The notes under the pieces are model-generated. The model searched no databases, was not told the DNA's origin, and saw only the letters and a program-made list of their open reading frames with translations. From positions 62,001-126,000 of the forward strand of contig JAQMWT010000673.1 of the NCBI GenBank assembly GCA_029834535.1: DNA of 64,000 nucleotides, written 5' to 3'. Positions within the stretch are counted from its first letter, which is position 1. Each line of letters begins with the position of its first letter. The translations under genes were made by a program, and so were the position numbers. Origin of the DNA: Chrysophaeum taylorii. Its lineage: Eukaryota > Sar > Pelagophyceae > Pelagomonadales > Pelagomonadaceae. Shown here one piece after another: positions 9,129-18,610 of this stretch.

Positions 9129-11138
9129 TTATGATGCCGCGAGGTGCGGGAGCACGAGCTGCCAGAGGTCCGCGCGGCCGCGGCCCGTGGCATCGGGCGG
9201 AAACCAGAAGAAGGAACCTTCGAGGAGGTTGTCGAGAATGTCGTCCGCCAAATCAGTCGAACGGAGCGCGAGCGAGAGTGCGAGGTGGAGACGGGTTCGA
9301 GCGCGCGAGACGAGGTATCGGCGCACGAGGGCCCCTCGGACGGGCTTGGCGTCGTAGACGATCGGCGGAAGGTCCGAGGCGTCCGCGAGGCCATCGCAGA
9401 GCTGGCGGTGGACGTGGCAGTGGGGCGCGAGGAAGCACAGCAGGAGGGCGACGACGAGGAGGATAACGGTAAGAACGACGGCGAGGGGGTTCCCAGGTCG
9501 GTCGCCGCGCGCGACGAGCTGGGCGGGCGCGAAGATTAGGGCGACAAGCTCGAAGGCGAGCGCGAAGGGCGCGAAGACGAGGAAGACGAGGAAACCCAAA
9601 ACCAACGCGAGGACGCCGATGCCAAGAAGGAGCGATCTTGCCGGGAAGCGCAGGAGGCTCCAGTACGGGGGGGCTCCGCCGCGCATCTGGCGAAAGTCGA
9701 AGAACGAGAGAATGTCCGACCTTAGGACGAGGTCGGCCCAGAGCGCCTTCCAGGCCGCGCGAAGCTTAGCGCGTCGTCCCGTCGCGACGGGCTGCGGCGG
9801 TGGTGATTCTGGGGGCTGCGCGACGAGATCGCCGACGGGAATCGGGTCGTAGGAGACGAGCGGAGTTCGCGCCGCCGCGAAGGACGCCGCCGCCGGGAGG
9901 CCGACGCGCCACTCGTTCGGACTTGCGAGGGCCTTCGCCCAACGCCGGACGACGTCGTCGCGCTGTTCGCGCGCAGCGGCGTCGCCGTGCATCGAGCGGC
10001 GGTTGTTGATTGCCCGCTCGAGGGCGGGCGCGGATCGTCGGCACGCGGTCACCACGTCGTTGTGCGCCTCGAGGCGCAACGCGCGGTCGGCGTCGTCGGT
10101 CGAAGGGCCTCGCTGCAAGAAATGGAAGACGAACGCGTAGAAGGGGTAGTGACTCGCGTGTTCGGGGTCGAGCGACCCAAAGATCAGCAGCGGTACGGCG
10201 ACGAGCCTCGCGCTCGCGAACGCGGTCGCGAGCGGGAGCACGCCGCACGCGAAAACCAGCCCGCGGAGGAGGTAGAGCTCGAACCACACGCCCCCGAGAA
10301 CGTCGGGTCGCAGCGACACGTCGCGGTACTGCTTGAGGTGGTCGTCGGCGACAACGAAAACATGAGCCGTCGCCGCGCCGGCGACCAACAGCGCGCACGA
10401 CGCCGCGAAGAGCTGGACGAGCAAAGCCGTCAGCGCGCTCTCGTCGACCGGCGCGCTGCCCAACCAACACGCCGTCGCGAAGAACGCCAGCAGATCCGCG
10501 ACGAAGCAGAGCGAGTTGAAGATGCACACGAGCCGGTCGATCGAGTACGAGACCACGTACGACTTGGAGCCGAGAACCGTCACGGACATGAGCACCGACG
10601 AGACGACGACGGGCGACGCCGCCTGCCCGAGCGCGACGACCGAGTACGTTTGGAGAATTGCCTGCGGCAAGGCTTCCACGATGGCTTCCGCCAAAAAGCC
10701 CGCGTGCGACGAGTATTTGGCGCGAACGAACGACCACAGCTGGTCGACGCCGTCGGTCGTCTCGGCGGCGTTCTCGGGTCGCGTCGGCTCGAGCCCGCAC
10801 GCCAAAAGAAATCTCGAGATAACCTCCATGTTGAACGACGTCTCGGCCCACGTAAAAATAGGAACGAGCTGCGACACGGGCAGCACGACGAGAAATACCG
10901 CGACGCGCTTCGCGATGCCGTCTTCGCGACGCGCGTAGCTCGAACAGAAGAGCAGAGCGTACGTCGCTTGCGCCACGACAAAGATCACCACAGATCCGAT
11001 GAAGAATGGCCGACCGGCGCTCCCAGCCTTTTTGTAGTACTGCAGCACCAGGATGTCCGTCGTCACGTCCACCAGACTCGTCGCCACCGTCCAAATGTCT
11101 AGGCACCAGCTCGCGACCTTGGCCCAACGCGAACGCAT
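9129..11138 (-). CDS. Polytopic membrane protein, XK-related-like
   Basis: A single 669-residue frame from ATG 11138 (MRSRWAKVASWCLDIWTVA). Many hydrophobic spans: an N-terminal group (SLVDVTTDILVLQYY, FFIGSVVIFVVAQATYALLF, VAVFLVVLPVSQLVPIF), a central group, and a C-terminal group (LLLGIGVLALVLGFLVFLVF, VVLTVILLVVALLLCFL). EALPQAILQTYSVV between about 160 and 175 resembles the EALPQ-x-LQ motif of XK-related (XKR/scramblase) proteins, where it follows the early membrane spans. The remainder does not match clearly. A multi-pass protein is certain; XKR membership is tentative and lipid scrambling is not shown. Confidence 0.6.
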   Translation of the reverse strand: MRSRWAKVASWCLDIWTVATSLVDVTTDILVLQYYKKAGSAGRPFFIGSVVIFVVAQATYALLFCSSYARREDGIAKRVAVFLVVLPVSQLVPIFTWAETSFNMEVISRFLLACGLEPTRPENAAETTDGVDQLWSFVRAKYSSHAGFLAEAIVEALPQAILQTYSVVALGQAASPVVVSSVLMSVTVLGSKSYVVSYSIDRLVCIFNSLCFVADLLAFFATACWLGSAPVDESALTALLVQLFAASCALLVAGAATAHVFVVADDHLKQYRDVSLRPDVLGGVWFELYLLRGLVFACGVLPLATAFASARLVAVPLLIFGSLDPEHASHYPFYAFVFHFLQRGPSTDDADRALRLEAHNDVVTACRRSAPALERAINNRRSMHGDAAAREQRDDVVRRWAKALASPNEWRVGLPAAASFAAARTPLVSYDPIPVGDLVAQPPESPPPQPVATGRRAKLRAAWKALWADLVLRSDILSFFDFRQMRGGAPPYWSLLRFPARSLLLGIGVLALVLGFLVFLVFAPFALAFELVALIFAPAQLVARGDRPGNPLAVVLTVILLVVALLLCFLAPHCHVHRQLCDGLADASDLPPIVYDAKPVRGALVRRYLVSRARTRLHLALSLALRSTDLADDILDNLLEGSFFWFPPDATGRGRADLWQLVLPHLAAS

Positions 11139-11517
11139 CTCCTTCTTTCAACAACAAAAGATCAACGTCGCTTCTTTTGAGGCCCCCGCCTTGGACAAGC
11201 GTCACGTCACCAAGGGGAGGACACTGTCCCTGCTGTCGACGACAGCCTCTTGTTCGGAGAACAAGAGGGGGCCTAGAATTTCTACTTCCTTGGGGTTGAA
11301 GGAATTCGAACGGGGGGCTATCCTTACCTGGGTGGGTGGTGCCTTCCGGATCATCTCTGGTCCCTCCTACAGCCTCCCTCCCTCCCGCCCGAGGCCAATT
11401 AATTGCCTATCCATAAACGGCGAGGAGCATATCTGTAGTATATCACCGTCCCCGGCTCTGGTCGTCATCCGTGTCATTCATTCATTCATTCATTCATTCA
11501 TTCATTCATTCATTCAT
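11139..11517. other. Intergenic region, no gene seen
   Basis: The 379-bp gap upstream of the XK-related-like gene, ending in the CATT microsatellite. No motif-bearing frame. Confidence 0.5.
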
Positions 11518-11523
11518 TCATTC
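11474..11523. repeat. (CATT)n microsatellite overlapping a stop codon
   Basis: About twelve CATT units. On the minus strand the first unit supplies the TGA stop (11520-11518) of the metallo-beta-lactamase-like gene, so changes in repeat number do not alter the protein. Confidence 0.9.
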
Positions 11524-12955
11524 GCGCCTTGATTTCTTCAGCCGCCGAACTCCTCGCTCAGAAGACGCCGCATTCGACTCGGGTAAGGGAGGTGCTTCTG
11601 CATCTGCCTCCGAAGACGGAGGATTCGGTGGAGATGGCGCTGTCTCTGTGTCCTCCCCCCCCGACGGCGCACTCGATGACACTTCTGGTGCGCGCGAAGA
11701 TTTTTTTTCAAACTCTTCGCGCTGCTTCTCGTCCCTGGCAATGAAAACCTATCACAAGGCGCGCAATCATCTATCTGGCGCGCATGCATGGCAAAGCTCA
11801 CCTTTGCACGCTCTGCAGTATCTCGTAGCGCTTTTCGCGCATCTCGAGCGTTACGGAAATGGATGGCATCACCGCGGGCCGGTACGATCCACTCGAAGTC
11901 CCAGTCAGCTAAGAAGGGCTATCAATCTGAGCGCAGGCGCGAGACAGCGAGACACACACACCTGGCATATCAGCGAGGGCCATGAGCGAGTCGATATGGG
12001 CTCTAACTTTATGCTCGCCCTCCAGGGCGAATGCTGAGATATCGCCGGATCGAACGTCGAAGCCGCAGAGCCGCCCGGTAAAGAGCACGCCGCCAAAGCG
12101 CGAGTAATGGATAACGATCGAGCCAAGCGTTGGACCCGGGCACCAGCAAGCGACGAGCGAGGGTGAAAGACGCCATGGCCCGTCGTCGACATGCCGTTTT
12201 CGTTCAACCTCAATATCGGCCACCCCCATGCGAGTCCTCGCGCGGCCCAGCAGATCGTTTCCGGCCGAAAGTAGCCAGTCGACGTCATCGCGACGATAGT
12301 TGCCCCTGCCCGCGTCTCGGCGGTGCACGACGCGTTGCATATCAGGAAAAGCCTTGAGCCACGCGAGCTGGATCTTGCCCTCCTCGAACCTGCGACCCAG
12401 TTTTACGCGACGACGGACGGACGGCAGCAGCGTAATCCATACCGTTCTGTGAGCACCATCATACCTGGTGACCCGCACGCTCGGCGCACGCTCTGGACCC
12501 ATTCGCGGCTGTGCTTTGGCACTCCCACAATAATCGGCGGCGACTCCTCCGCATCTGGGATCACCAGATGCCTGCGCGTCGCTTAAGTCGCCCGAGGGCG
12601 CGGACTCCGCGAGCTCACGCCGTCAGCATGTCTGCGCACAAAAATGACACTAAATTACTCAATCGGACGCCGCCGATGATGACTGTTGGCATGAGGAAGC
12701 TCGTAGATCCCAGGAAGCTTTGCCTGATGGCAACCTCGTACGCCACAGCAAAAGCAAACAATTGGCTCTAACCTCGTCGAGTTCTCTCATCCAGAAATCC
12801 TCTGTCCTCTTCGTGTCTTGCCGGTATGTCTCGCTACCTTCCGGCAATGCAGTATCTTGAGGCGACGCACGCCGTCGCGTTACCGCGATGGGCTTGGGAA
12901 CAATTCGTGTGAACGCGAACCCCATCGTGAAGATGCTGAAAGCGATGGTCGGCAT
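11518..12955 (-). CDS. Metallo-beta-lactamase-fold-like protein lacking the usual histidines (6 exons)
   Basis: CDS complement(join(11518..11721,11802..11908,11962..12389,12443..12571,12619..12734,12773..12955)), 388 residues; introns of 80, 53, 53, 47 and 38 nt. All phases agree and the coding length is an exact multiple of three. The fold is suggested by GSTSFLMPT, MMVLTERF, DMQRVVHRRDAG, CWCPGPTLGSIVI, GGVLFTGRL and DFEWIVPARGD. These align in order with LTHxDD, HTPGHxxGS, VLFTGDHL and FEWILPGHG of plant/algal plastid metallo-beta-lactamase proteins. The metal-binding His/Asp residues are mostly replaced (P for H in the PGH motif, R for D after FTG, A for H in the last motif). A Ser/Pro/Glu-rich tail follows. 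Exon 6 could instead begin at another AG about 17 nt upstream, but that shifts the frame. Probably a non-enzymatic relative; fold call moderate. Confidence 0.6.
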
Positions 12956-13120
12956 CTCTAGGTCCGTTGAAATCGAGGACCGTTGACGCCGTTACGCCGA
13001 TTGCTCGCTTGATGTAAACAATAAATTCAACATTATGACGTCGTCCAAAAATCGCGCTAAAATTCCTAACTTTACGAATACTTTTCTGCTCGCCATCCTA
13101 ACTAACTAACTTGCCATCCA

Positions 13121-14725
13121 ATGCGTCTCAAGGCTGTTAAGTATGATGCATTGCCTCTTGCAGATCCTGAGTTGGGATTGCGCCGGCGCGGCGACCCTAA
13201 GCCAAGAGCGGATGGCATCCATTCCCTGGGGTTTATCTCTCTCGTTCTCATTACCGTCTCCCTGTTGGCTGGGGCGGCGATCTTGTCGCCTTGGGATTCC
13301 AAACTGGCGCGATTGGAGGCGCTTTCCAATACAGTGGCGAAATACGGCAGCAAATCGAAGACAAACGGTGCCGTGAAAACAGTTCCTGAAGACGGGGCAA
13401 CTCGCCTCGACGCGCTGACGAGTACACGAGAGAACAACGACGGCTACTCCGAACCTGATTTCTTGTATGGACGAGATGTATCTGCGAGCAGCAACGACGA
13501 ACTTAAGTTTTCAAATGGGCGAGAGGGCTTTGTAAGCAACGACGAAGACCTGATGACGCCGCACGATCCGGCATTTAACACGGGCAACAATGTAAACGAC
13601 GCGTTCGACGTTCGGGTTGCTGCATCGAGCAACGACGGCACCGAAGACGGAGAGATACCACTCGAGAGCGAATTTAGGAATTCCGCCGGCGTGAACGAAG
13701 TGCTCGACGTTTGGGCCGATGCGGCGAGCAACGCGGCGAGTAACGCGGCGAGCAACGACGGCACCGAAGACGGAGAGCTACTGCTCGAGAGCGAATTTAG
13801 AAATTCCGCCGGCGTGAACGAAGTGCTCGACGTTTGGGCCGATGCGGCGAGCAACGCGGCGAGTAACGCGGTGAGCAACGACGGCACCGAAGACGGAGAG
13901 CTACTGCTCGAGAGCGAATTTAGAAATTCCGCCGGCGTGAACGAAGTGCTCGACGTTTGGGCCGATGCGGCGAGCAACGCGGCGAGCAGCGACGGCACCG
14001 AAGACGGAGAGATACTGCTCGAGAGCGAATTTAGAAATTCCGCCGGCGTGAACGAAGTGCTCGACGTTTGGGCCGATGCGGCGAGCAACGCGGCGAGCAA
14101 CGACGGCACCGAAGACGGAGAGATACTGCTCGAGAGCGAATTTATAAATTCCGCCGGCGTGAACGAAGTGCTCGACGTTTGGGCCGATGCGGCGAGCAAC
14201 GACGACAACGGAGAACGTATGTCGCCGCCCGACGACGTGTTTAGCTTGGCCGATGGTGTGAATGAAGTGATCGACGTCGAACGTGGCGCTGCAGATAAGG
14301 GGGTTGAGGGTGCAACCAGCAATGCGACCGATGATTTCAAAGCGGCGTTCGATGGCAAAAATGCTGGCATGAACAAACTAGTAAATACTAGTTCAGCTTA
14401 TACGACGGTAACGCCCGCCGAGGACCATGTAGGTGATATGGCTAAGAAAACCGACAGCACGGGCCCGTCGTTAGAGGGTGCCGAAGACTCGGGCGACAAC
14501 GGAGCATTTTCAATGGAGCTGCTCAGTGACGACAGAATAGCTCCCGCGGAGACCACAACTACCGCCAACATCGATGCCGAAGCATTCAACTCCGCAGTGG
14601 AAGATTTGATTACCAACAACGCGGAAACTTCAGAGGCCTCCGATGAGGCGGATTCCGAAATCGACTTTGACGCTGATACCATCAAAAAGGTCATAAATAC
14701 CACTGATGGCTCCGTACGTAGATGA
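13121..14725 (+). CDS. Acidic repeat protein with one N-terminal membrane segment
   Basis: 534 residues from ATG 13121. After a short basic N-terminus there is one hydrophobic span (GFISLVLITVSLLAGAAIL, about residues 37-55), suggesting a type II or signal-anchored protein. The rest is Asp/Glu/Asn/Ser-rich. From about residue 183 five copies of a 37-41-residue unit occur (FRNSAGVNEVLDVWADAASN followed by a DGTEDGE(I/L)LLESE segment); weaker versions flank them. No known domain. At the 3' end the compositionally matching acidic frame continues in another phase (see findings), so the annotated stop may result from a frameshift. It is divergent from the metallo-beta-lactamase-like gene (165 bp between starts). 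Function unknown. Confidence 0.6.
   Translation: MRLKAVKYDALPLADPELGLRRRGDPKPRADGIHSLGFISLVLITVSLLAGAAILSPWDSKLARLEALSNTVAKYGSKSKTNGAVKTVPEDGATRLDALTSTRENNDGYSEPDFLYGRDVSASSNDELKFSNGREGFVSNDEDLMTPHDPAFNTGNNVNDAFDVRVAASSNDGTEDGEIPLESEFRNSAGVNEVLDVWADAASNAASNAASNDGTEDGELLLESEFRNSAGVNEVLDVWADAASNAASNAVSNDGTEDGELLLESEFRNSAGVNEVLDVWADAASNAASSDGTEDGEILLESEFRNSAGVNEVLDVWADAASNAASNDGTEDGEILLESEFINSAGVNEVLDVWADAASNDDNGERMSPPDDVFSLADGVNEVIDVERGAADKGVEGATSNATDDFKAAFDGKNAGMNKLVNTSSAYTTVTPAEDHVGDMAKKTDSTGPSLEGAEDSGDNGAFSMELLSDDRIAPAETTTTANIDAEAFNSAVEDLITNNAETSEASDEADSEIDFDADTIKKVINTTDGSVRR
13668..14200 (+). repeat. Five in-frame tandem repeats of 111-123 bp
   Basis: Each unit begins with a GAATTTA(G/T)(G/A)AATTCC-type sequence and encodes the FRNSAGVNEVLDVWADAASN unit. 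Copies 1 and 2 are 123 bp; copies 3 and 4 are 111 bp through loss of an AASN step; copy 5 is truncated. Near identity between copies points to recent duplication. Confidence 0.9.
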
Positions 14726-15380
14726 TTTGTTAGAGAATAACATCAACGTCGTGACGGAAAATGTCTTTCTCAACGACACCACATTGATTACTAATTCTTC
14801 CTCAGATGACATCGAAATACGCGATAATGATTTCGAAAACAATCAGCTTCTCCATTAATACGCAGAAACTGCAACTGATGGCGATGCCGACATTATTGAT
14901 ACAACGGAGATCCAAGGGTTTATCAGCAGGAAGGCGAGCTCATAGGCTCGCGCGCTTCATGCTCAAGCCGCCGCAGACGGTGGCGGTATTTATCATTAAA
15001 GGCGCTTCGAAACAGTCAAAGATGCTGGTGACCGACTTCATCCATGCGATTCTCATGCATGAATCCCCAACCGACACCTAGCATACTGCACATCGTTGAG
15101 GCATTGCCACTGGGCCGTTGCAACCTCTGTTTGTACCAGTTTCCGAGTGTACCACTACCCTAGAGGGGCAGGCAGTCGTCGGGATGATGGGCTGTGGCGT
15201 GACAAATGCTGCAAATTATGAGGATGTTGCTCTAACTGTTATAAAATGTGGAAAGAAGCAGAACATGGCTTTTTGACTGTCGCGGCGGCTGCCCCTGCCG
15301 GCCTCTTTTTGGGGAGTACCTAGAGTGGTGGGGGCGTTTGCTTCCTAAGAGAAAGCGGCCGCGGCTATAAGTATCAACAG
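14726..15380. other. 3' region of acidic repeat gene, possible decayed coding tail
   Basis: From about 14709 the +1 frame reads acidic, Asn/Asp-rich sequence (VTENVFLNDTT..., SSDDIEIRDNDFENN) up to a TAA, and further acidic residues follow it. This looks like a former continuation of the upstream gene. The frame at 14806-15081 is basic and unlike it. Beyond 15081 nothing is seen. Confidence 0.35.
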
Positions 15381-16448
15381 CTAGCCTAAGATGCGCAGCG
15401 CGGCGTGGATTGTGTCGAGAGTCTGAGCCCAGATTCGCTTTTCACCGAGGCGGGTTTGCACCGCATAGCGCAATCGCTGTGGCTGGTCTGCTACGAGGAG
15501 GGTCGCTTCGTCGTCATCAATTGAGGTCTGGTAGGTGCGCATCTTCGTCTCAATAGTGTCCTGGAGCGCAGAAAGAGCCTCGCGCTCGTTGCGAGCAGAG
15601 ACGGGGACAGTGGGATCAAGGTGTGTGTTGCCACGAGCAGACAAATTGACGCGGTCCTCGTGCGAGAGATTACGTTTTCGCAATTCTCGGAGTGCGTTCA
15701 CCGGCAAACCGCCTGTGACCGTGTCGTAGGCGCCTTGGCAGGTGAACGACACCGATTCGAAGGGATTCGGATCGACGGAAAATCCGTAGATTCTCATAAG
15801 TTTAGAATTCGGCCAGGGTCCGTAGCAGAACGTGATTTCGCCCCCTCGCGGGACGTCGCGCGTCGCTACGAGTCGGAAGGTCTCGCCAAATTGCAAGTCT
15901 GCTGTCGGGAAAAACGAGTGGTTGGCCAAGTCGATGCCGGGCGCGAGGCGGAGCTTGCCATCGAACGTAATGGCGCGACTTCGCACGAGGCACATGAGGC
16001 GTAGAAAGGCCACGTCAGACAAATCGAGTGCCAGCGACCCGCGGATGGTCTCGCAGAGTCGGCGAAACGTGGCGTCCCTCGCCGGTGATCCTTGAAGAAG
16101 CTCGTCAGCCTCCTGGTCTGACCACAGCGCGGGACAGTCGAAGTCGTCCGGGAGAGAGAGTCTGTAAGCGTCGTGAGAATCCGACTCGCGGAACAACGAC
16201 AGCGTCGCGAGCGTCGCCTGCGCGAGACGACCGCGCCCTTCCAGTTGCGCATCGAGTGCATCGACGCGCGACGCGAACGCCGGAGCTTCTTGTCGCAAGT
16301 GCTCGGGGCACAACTGCCCGCCAACGTCAACTTCCATCAGCACTGTGCCTGCCGCGATCGCCTCGGTGCATACCACCCCGCGCGGCGCGCCGCCCACCTC
16401 GAGGCACGCGAGGGCCTTGCAAGGCAGCGAGCGTAGCAAACTACTCAT
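15381..16448 (-). CDS. SET-domain protein lysine methyltransferase (SETD3/Rubisco LSMT-like)
   Basis: 355 residues from ATG 16448 (MSSLLRSLPCKALACLEVGG). The N-terminal SET half has GVVCTEAIAAGTVLMEV; an iSET-like helical insert follows (YRLSLPDDFDCPALWSDQEADELLQGS, typical of this family). The catalytic C-terminal SET motifs are LAPGIDLANHS (NHS binds S-adenosylmethionine) and GGEITFCYGPWPNSKLMRIYGF (the ExxxxYG motif with the catalytic tyrosine). A C-terminal helical region resembles the Rubisco-LSMT substrate-binding domain. Family members methylate lysine or histidine on Rubisco, aldolase, actin or ribosomal proteins; the substrate here is unknown. It starts 166 bp from the divergent secreted-protein gene. 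Confidence 0.85.
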   Translation of the reverse strand: MSSLLRSLPCKALACLEVGGAPRGVVCTEAIAAGTVLMEVDVGGQLCPEHLRQEAPAFASRVDALDAQLEGRGRLAQATLATLSLFRESDSHDAYRLSLPDDFDCPALWSDQEADELLQGSPARDATFRRLCETIRGSLALDLSDVAFLRLMCLVRSRAITFDGKLRLAPGIDLANHSFFPTADLQFGETFRLVATRDVPRGGEITFCYGPWPNSKLMRIYGFSVDPNPFESVSFTCQGAYDTVTGGLPVNALRELRKRNLSHEDRVNLSARGNTHLDPTVPVSARNEREALSALQDTIETKMRTYQTSIDDDEATLLVADQPQRLRYAVQTRLGEKRIWAQTLDTIHAALRILG

Positions 16449-16614
16449 TCCTTGGTGGACGCTACGCTGCTGAGTTTTATGGTCACGCCGCGGGCGTCAT
16501 ACTCAACTTTGTTATTACCCCCCAAAGTAGTAGTATTTCGGGTATCTAATTTCTGTTCTTGTGGGACCGAAAAGTCCATCCCGACAGGAAACTAGACCCT
16601 ATCGTCAGGCAAGC

Positions 16615-17523
16615 ATGGTGTTCAAATCGCTTGTAGGGGCATTCGTGTGGTTCGTCGGGGTGTCCGTTGCCCAGGACAACGTGACCATCAAGTACCTACC
16701 GTACACGACGAGTAACGGAACCGTGTGCTCGACGTCGTGGGGATGTTGGAGTTTTGTGCACATTGTCGTGAGCGCGACAGCCTCGCGGCTCAACGGCGGG
16801 GCGCGATGGGGCTCGTCGCGCGACTACGAGGAGGTGGACGACAACCTGCGTTCAGAGAGCCACCAAGTAACGGGCGATTGCAGCGATTCATCGAACGCGA
16901 GTTCGTGCAGTTACTACGACGAGCCAGCGCACATGTACTCGTGGGGCTGGGCAGCCTTCAACTCCTCGCGCGATACCCTGTGCGCTGAGCTCTGGTTCGG
17001 TAATGGAGCGACTATCGAGCTCCCGTGCTTCGATCTCACGACCTCGACGGCGACACAAAACGACACATCGTGGAGCACATCGTTCAACGATTTCCCCACG
17101 GCCGTCACGTCGACGTGCAGCGGGGCGACCTGCGAGACGCACGCCCACGTCGTCTTTACGGTGAGCCCTCCCCTCGACGTCCTCAACAAGGTCACGGGCG
17201 CGCTCGAATATTCCTGGGACAACGGTACCACGTGGCGCTCGGATCGTACCCGCACCTTCTACGAAGATCACCTCTCGCTCAGTAACGGTCGCTGGTACCA
17301 AGCCTGGCAGGCCGACCTCGCCGCGCCTGGCGCCGCCGCCGCGTCGACCTTGTGCTTCCGCGTCTCGCTCGTCGACAGCTGGCTCGGCTCGCTTACCTGG
17401 CTCGAAACTGCGTCCGCCGTGCTGCGCCGGGAAGACCTCGAGCCGCCAGCCTACCGGTGCCTGCCCGTCGCCACCAGTCTCCAGCCCTTCCATTGGCCGT
17501 GGGGTTATTGCCCGGGCTGTTGA
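16615..17523 (+). CDS. Secreted cysteine-containing protein of unknown function
   Basis: 302 residues from ATG 16615. Residues 1-19 (MVFKSLVGAFVWFVGVSVAQ) form a clear signal peptide with probable cleavage after VAQ. The mature part is rich in Ser, Thr, Trp and Cys, with several N-glycosylation sequons (NVT, NGT, NAS, NDT) and even cysteine spacing that suggests disulfides. There is no C-terminal hydrophobic anchor, so it is probably exported or lumenal. I recognise no family. The stop codon lies only 35 bp before the start of the dehydrogenase gene on the same strand. Confidence 0.65.
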   Translation: MVFKSLVGAFVWFVGVSVAQDNVTIKYLPYTTSNGTVCSTSWGCWSFVHIVVSATASRLNGGARWGSSRDYEEVDDNLRSESHQVTGDCSDSSNASSCSYYDEPAHMYSWGWAAFNSSRDTLCAELWFGNGATIELPCFDLTTSTATQNDTSWSTSFNDFPTAVTSTCSGATCETHAHVVFTVSPPLDVLNKVTGALEYSWDNGTTWRSDRTRTFYEDHLSLSNGRWYQAWQADLAAPGAAAASTLCFRVSLVDSWLGSLTWLETASAVLRREDLEPPAYRCLPVATSLQPFHWPWGYCPGC

Positions 17524-17558
17524 GGTCGGTCTATTCGTGCTTTCCTTCCGAGCAAGCG

Positions 17559-18610
17559 ATGATGTCTTCTGTCTTGAGGCGTTGTTCGCAAAGAAGCGGG
17601 CGTCGGCTGCTGAGCGCAGTGAGCGAGATCAAGGTGGTGGGAATCATCGGGATGGGATTGATGGGCTCCCGCCAGCGTCCTAGAGGGAACGTCCTCAATT
17701 CTCTCGATGTGACTTGATAACAATAACAGGCCACGGGATTGCACAGAGCGCGGCGAGCGCGGGATACAGCGTGATTGGCGTCGACTCCAACGCCGACGTG
17801 CTGGCCAAGGGACGAGCGAACATTGAGAAATCAGTGTCCAAGCTGAGCGAGAAGCTGGTGAAGAAGGGCGAACTGTCATCGGAGGCCGCCGCGGCGCGCG
17901 CGAGCGAGACGATGTCGCGCCTTTTGTTCGCCGACTCGACGGCCGCCGTTGCCGACGCCGACATCGTCGTCGAAGCCATCGTCGAAAACATGGACATCAA
18001 GCTCAAGTTCTACGAGAGCCTGGGCAAGACGGTCAAGGACTCGGCCATCTTTGCCTCAAACACGTCCTCGCTCAGGATCACGCCGATGGCGATCGCCTCG
18101 AAACGACCCTCCCAATTCATCGGCCTCCACTACTTCAATCCCGTCCAGCTCATGAAACTCTGCGAAGTCGTCAAGACCGACCACACTGACCCGGCTGTCT
18201 TCGCGCTCGCGAGGGACTTTGCTCAACGCTGTGGCAAGACGACGGTCGACTGCGTCGACAGCCCCGGATTCGTCGTCAACAGGCTCTTGGTCCCCAGCAT
18301 TGCCAACGCCATCGCCTTGGCAGAGCGCGGCGACGCCACTATCCCCGACATTGACCTCGCGATGAAGCTAGGCGCGGGCCATCCCATGGGCCCTATCACC
18401 CTCGCTGACTACGTGGGCCTCGACACCACGCTTTCTATCCTACGAGGCTGGGTCACCGATTACCCCGACGAGCCCACCTTTTTTGTCCCGAAGGCTCTTG
18501 AAGCCAAGGTTGCTGCCGGCAAGCTCGGCCGCAAGAGCGGAGAGGGGTTTTACGTTTGGGGGGGTGGCGTCGCCTCGACACAGCCCACCGGCCTCTCTGG
18601 ACTCGAGTAG
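17559..18610 (+). CDS. 3-hydroxyacyl-CoA (3-hydroxybutyryl-CoA) dehydrogenase (2 exons, GC-AG intron)
   Basis: CDS join(17559..17664,17730..18610), 328 residues. Exon 1 gives a basic leader (MMSSVLRRCSQRSGRRLLSA, mitochondrion-like) and the first half of the NAD-binding loop, VVGIIGMGLMG. Exon 2 continues HGIAQSAASAGYSVIGVD, restoring G-x-G-x-x-G-x-GIA with normal spacing. The only junction that keeps this spacing uses a GC donor (17665-17666) and AG at 17728-17729; a GT donor at 17676 would insert four residues into the loop. Later motifs: ADIVVEAIVENMDIK, FASNTSSL, IGLHYFNPVQLMKLCEVV (catalytic His), DSPGFVVNRLLVP and a C-terminal helical dimer domain. It oxidises 3-hydroxyacyl-CoA in beta-oxidation or butyrate metabolism. 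Confidence 0.88.

Noticed and set aside
9766-11205. Alternative minus frame (479 codons) over the XK-related-like gene
   Set aside because: Arg-rich shadow; the other frame encodes regular membrane spans.
11280-11320. GTTCGAATTCC resembling a tRNA T-arm (minus strand)
   Set aside because: The flanking bases do not form a T-stem, and no acceptor or anticodon arm can be folded around it. No tRNA was found anywhere in the window by eye.
11471-12037. + strand frame through the CATT repeat (188 codons)
   Set aside because: Its start is a run of repeat-encoded SFIH residues, and the rest is antisense to three exons of the metallo-beta-lactamase-like gene.
13444-14376. Serine/alanine repeat frame antisense to the acidic repeat gene
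   Set aside because: A mirror of the sense repeat with no start context or domain; the sense frame has a start and a membrane segment.
14806-15081. Possible second exon of the acidic repeat gene (91 codons)
   Set aside because: A GTACGT donor and TCAG acceptor would join it in phase, but the encoded sequence is basic and hydrophobic, unlike the acidic protein. The +1 frame fits composition better.
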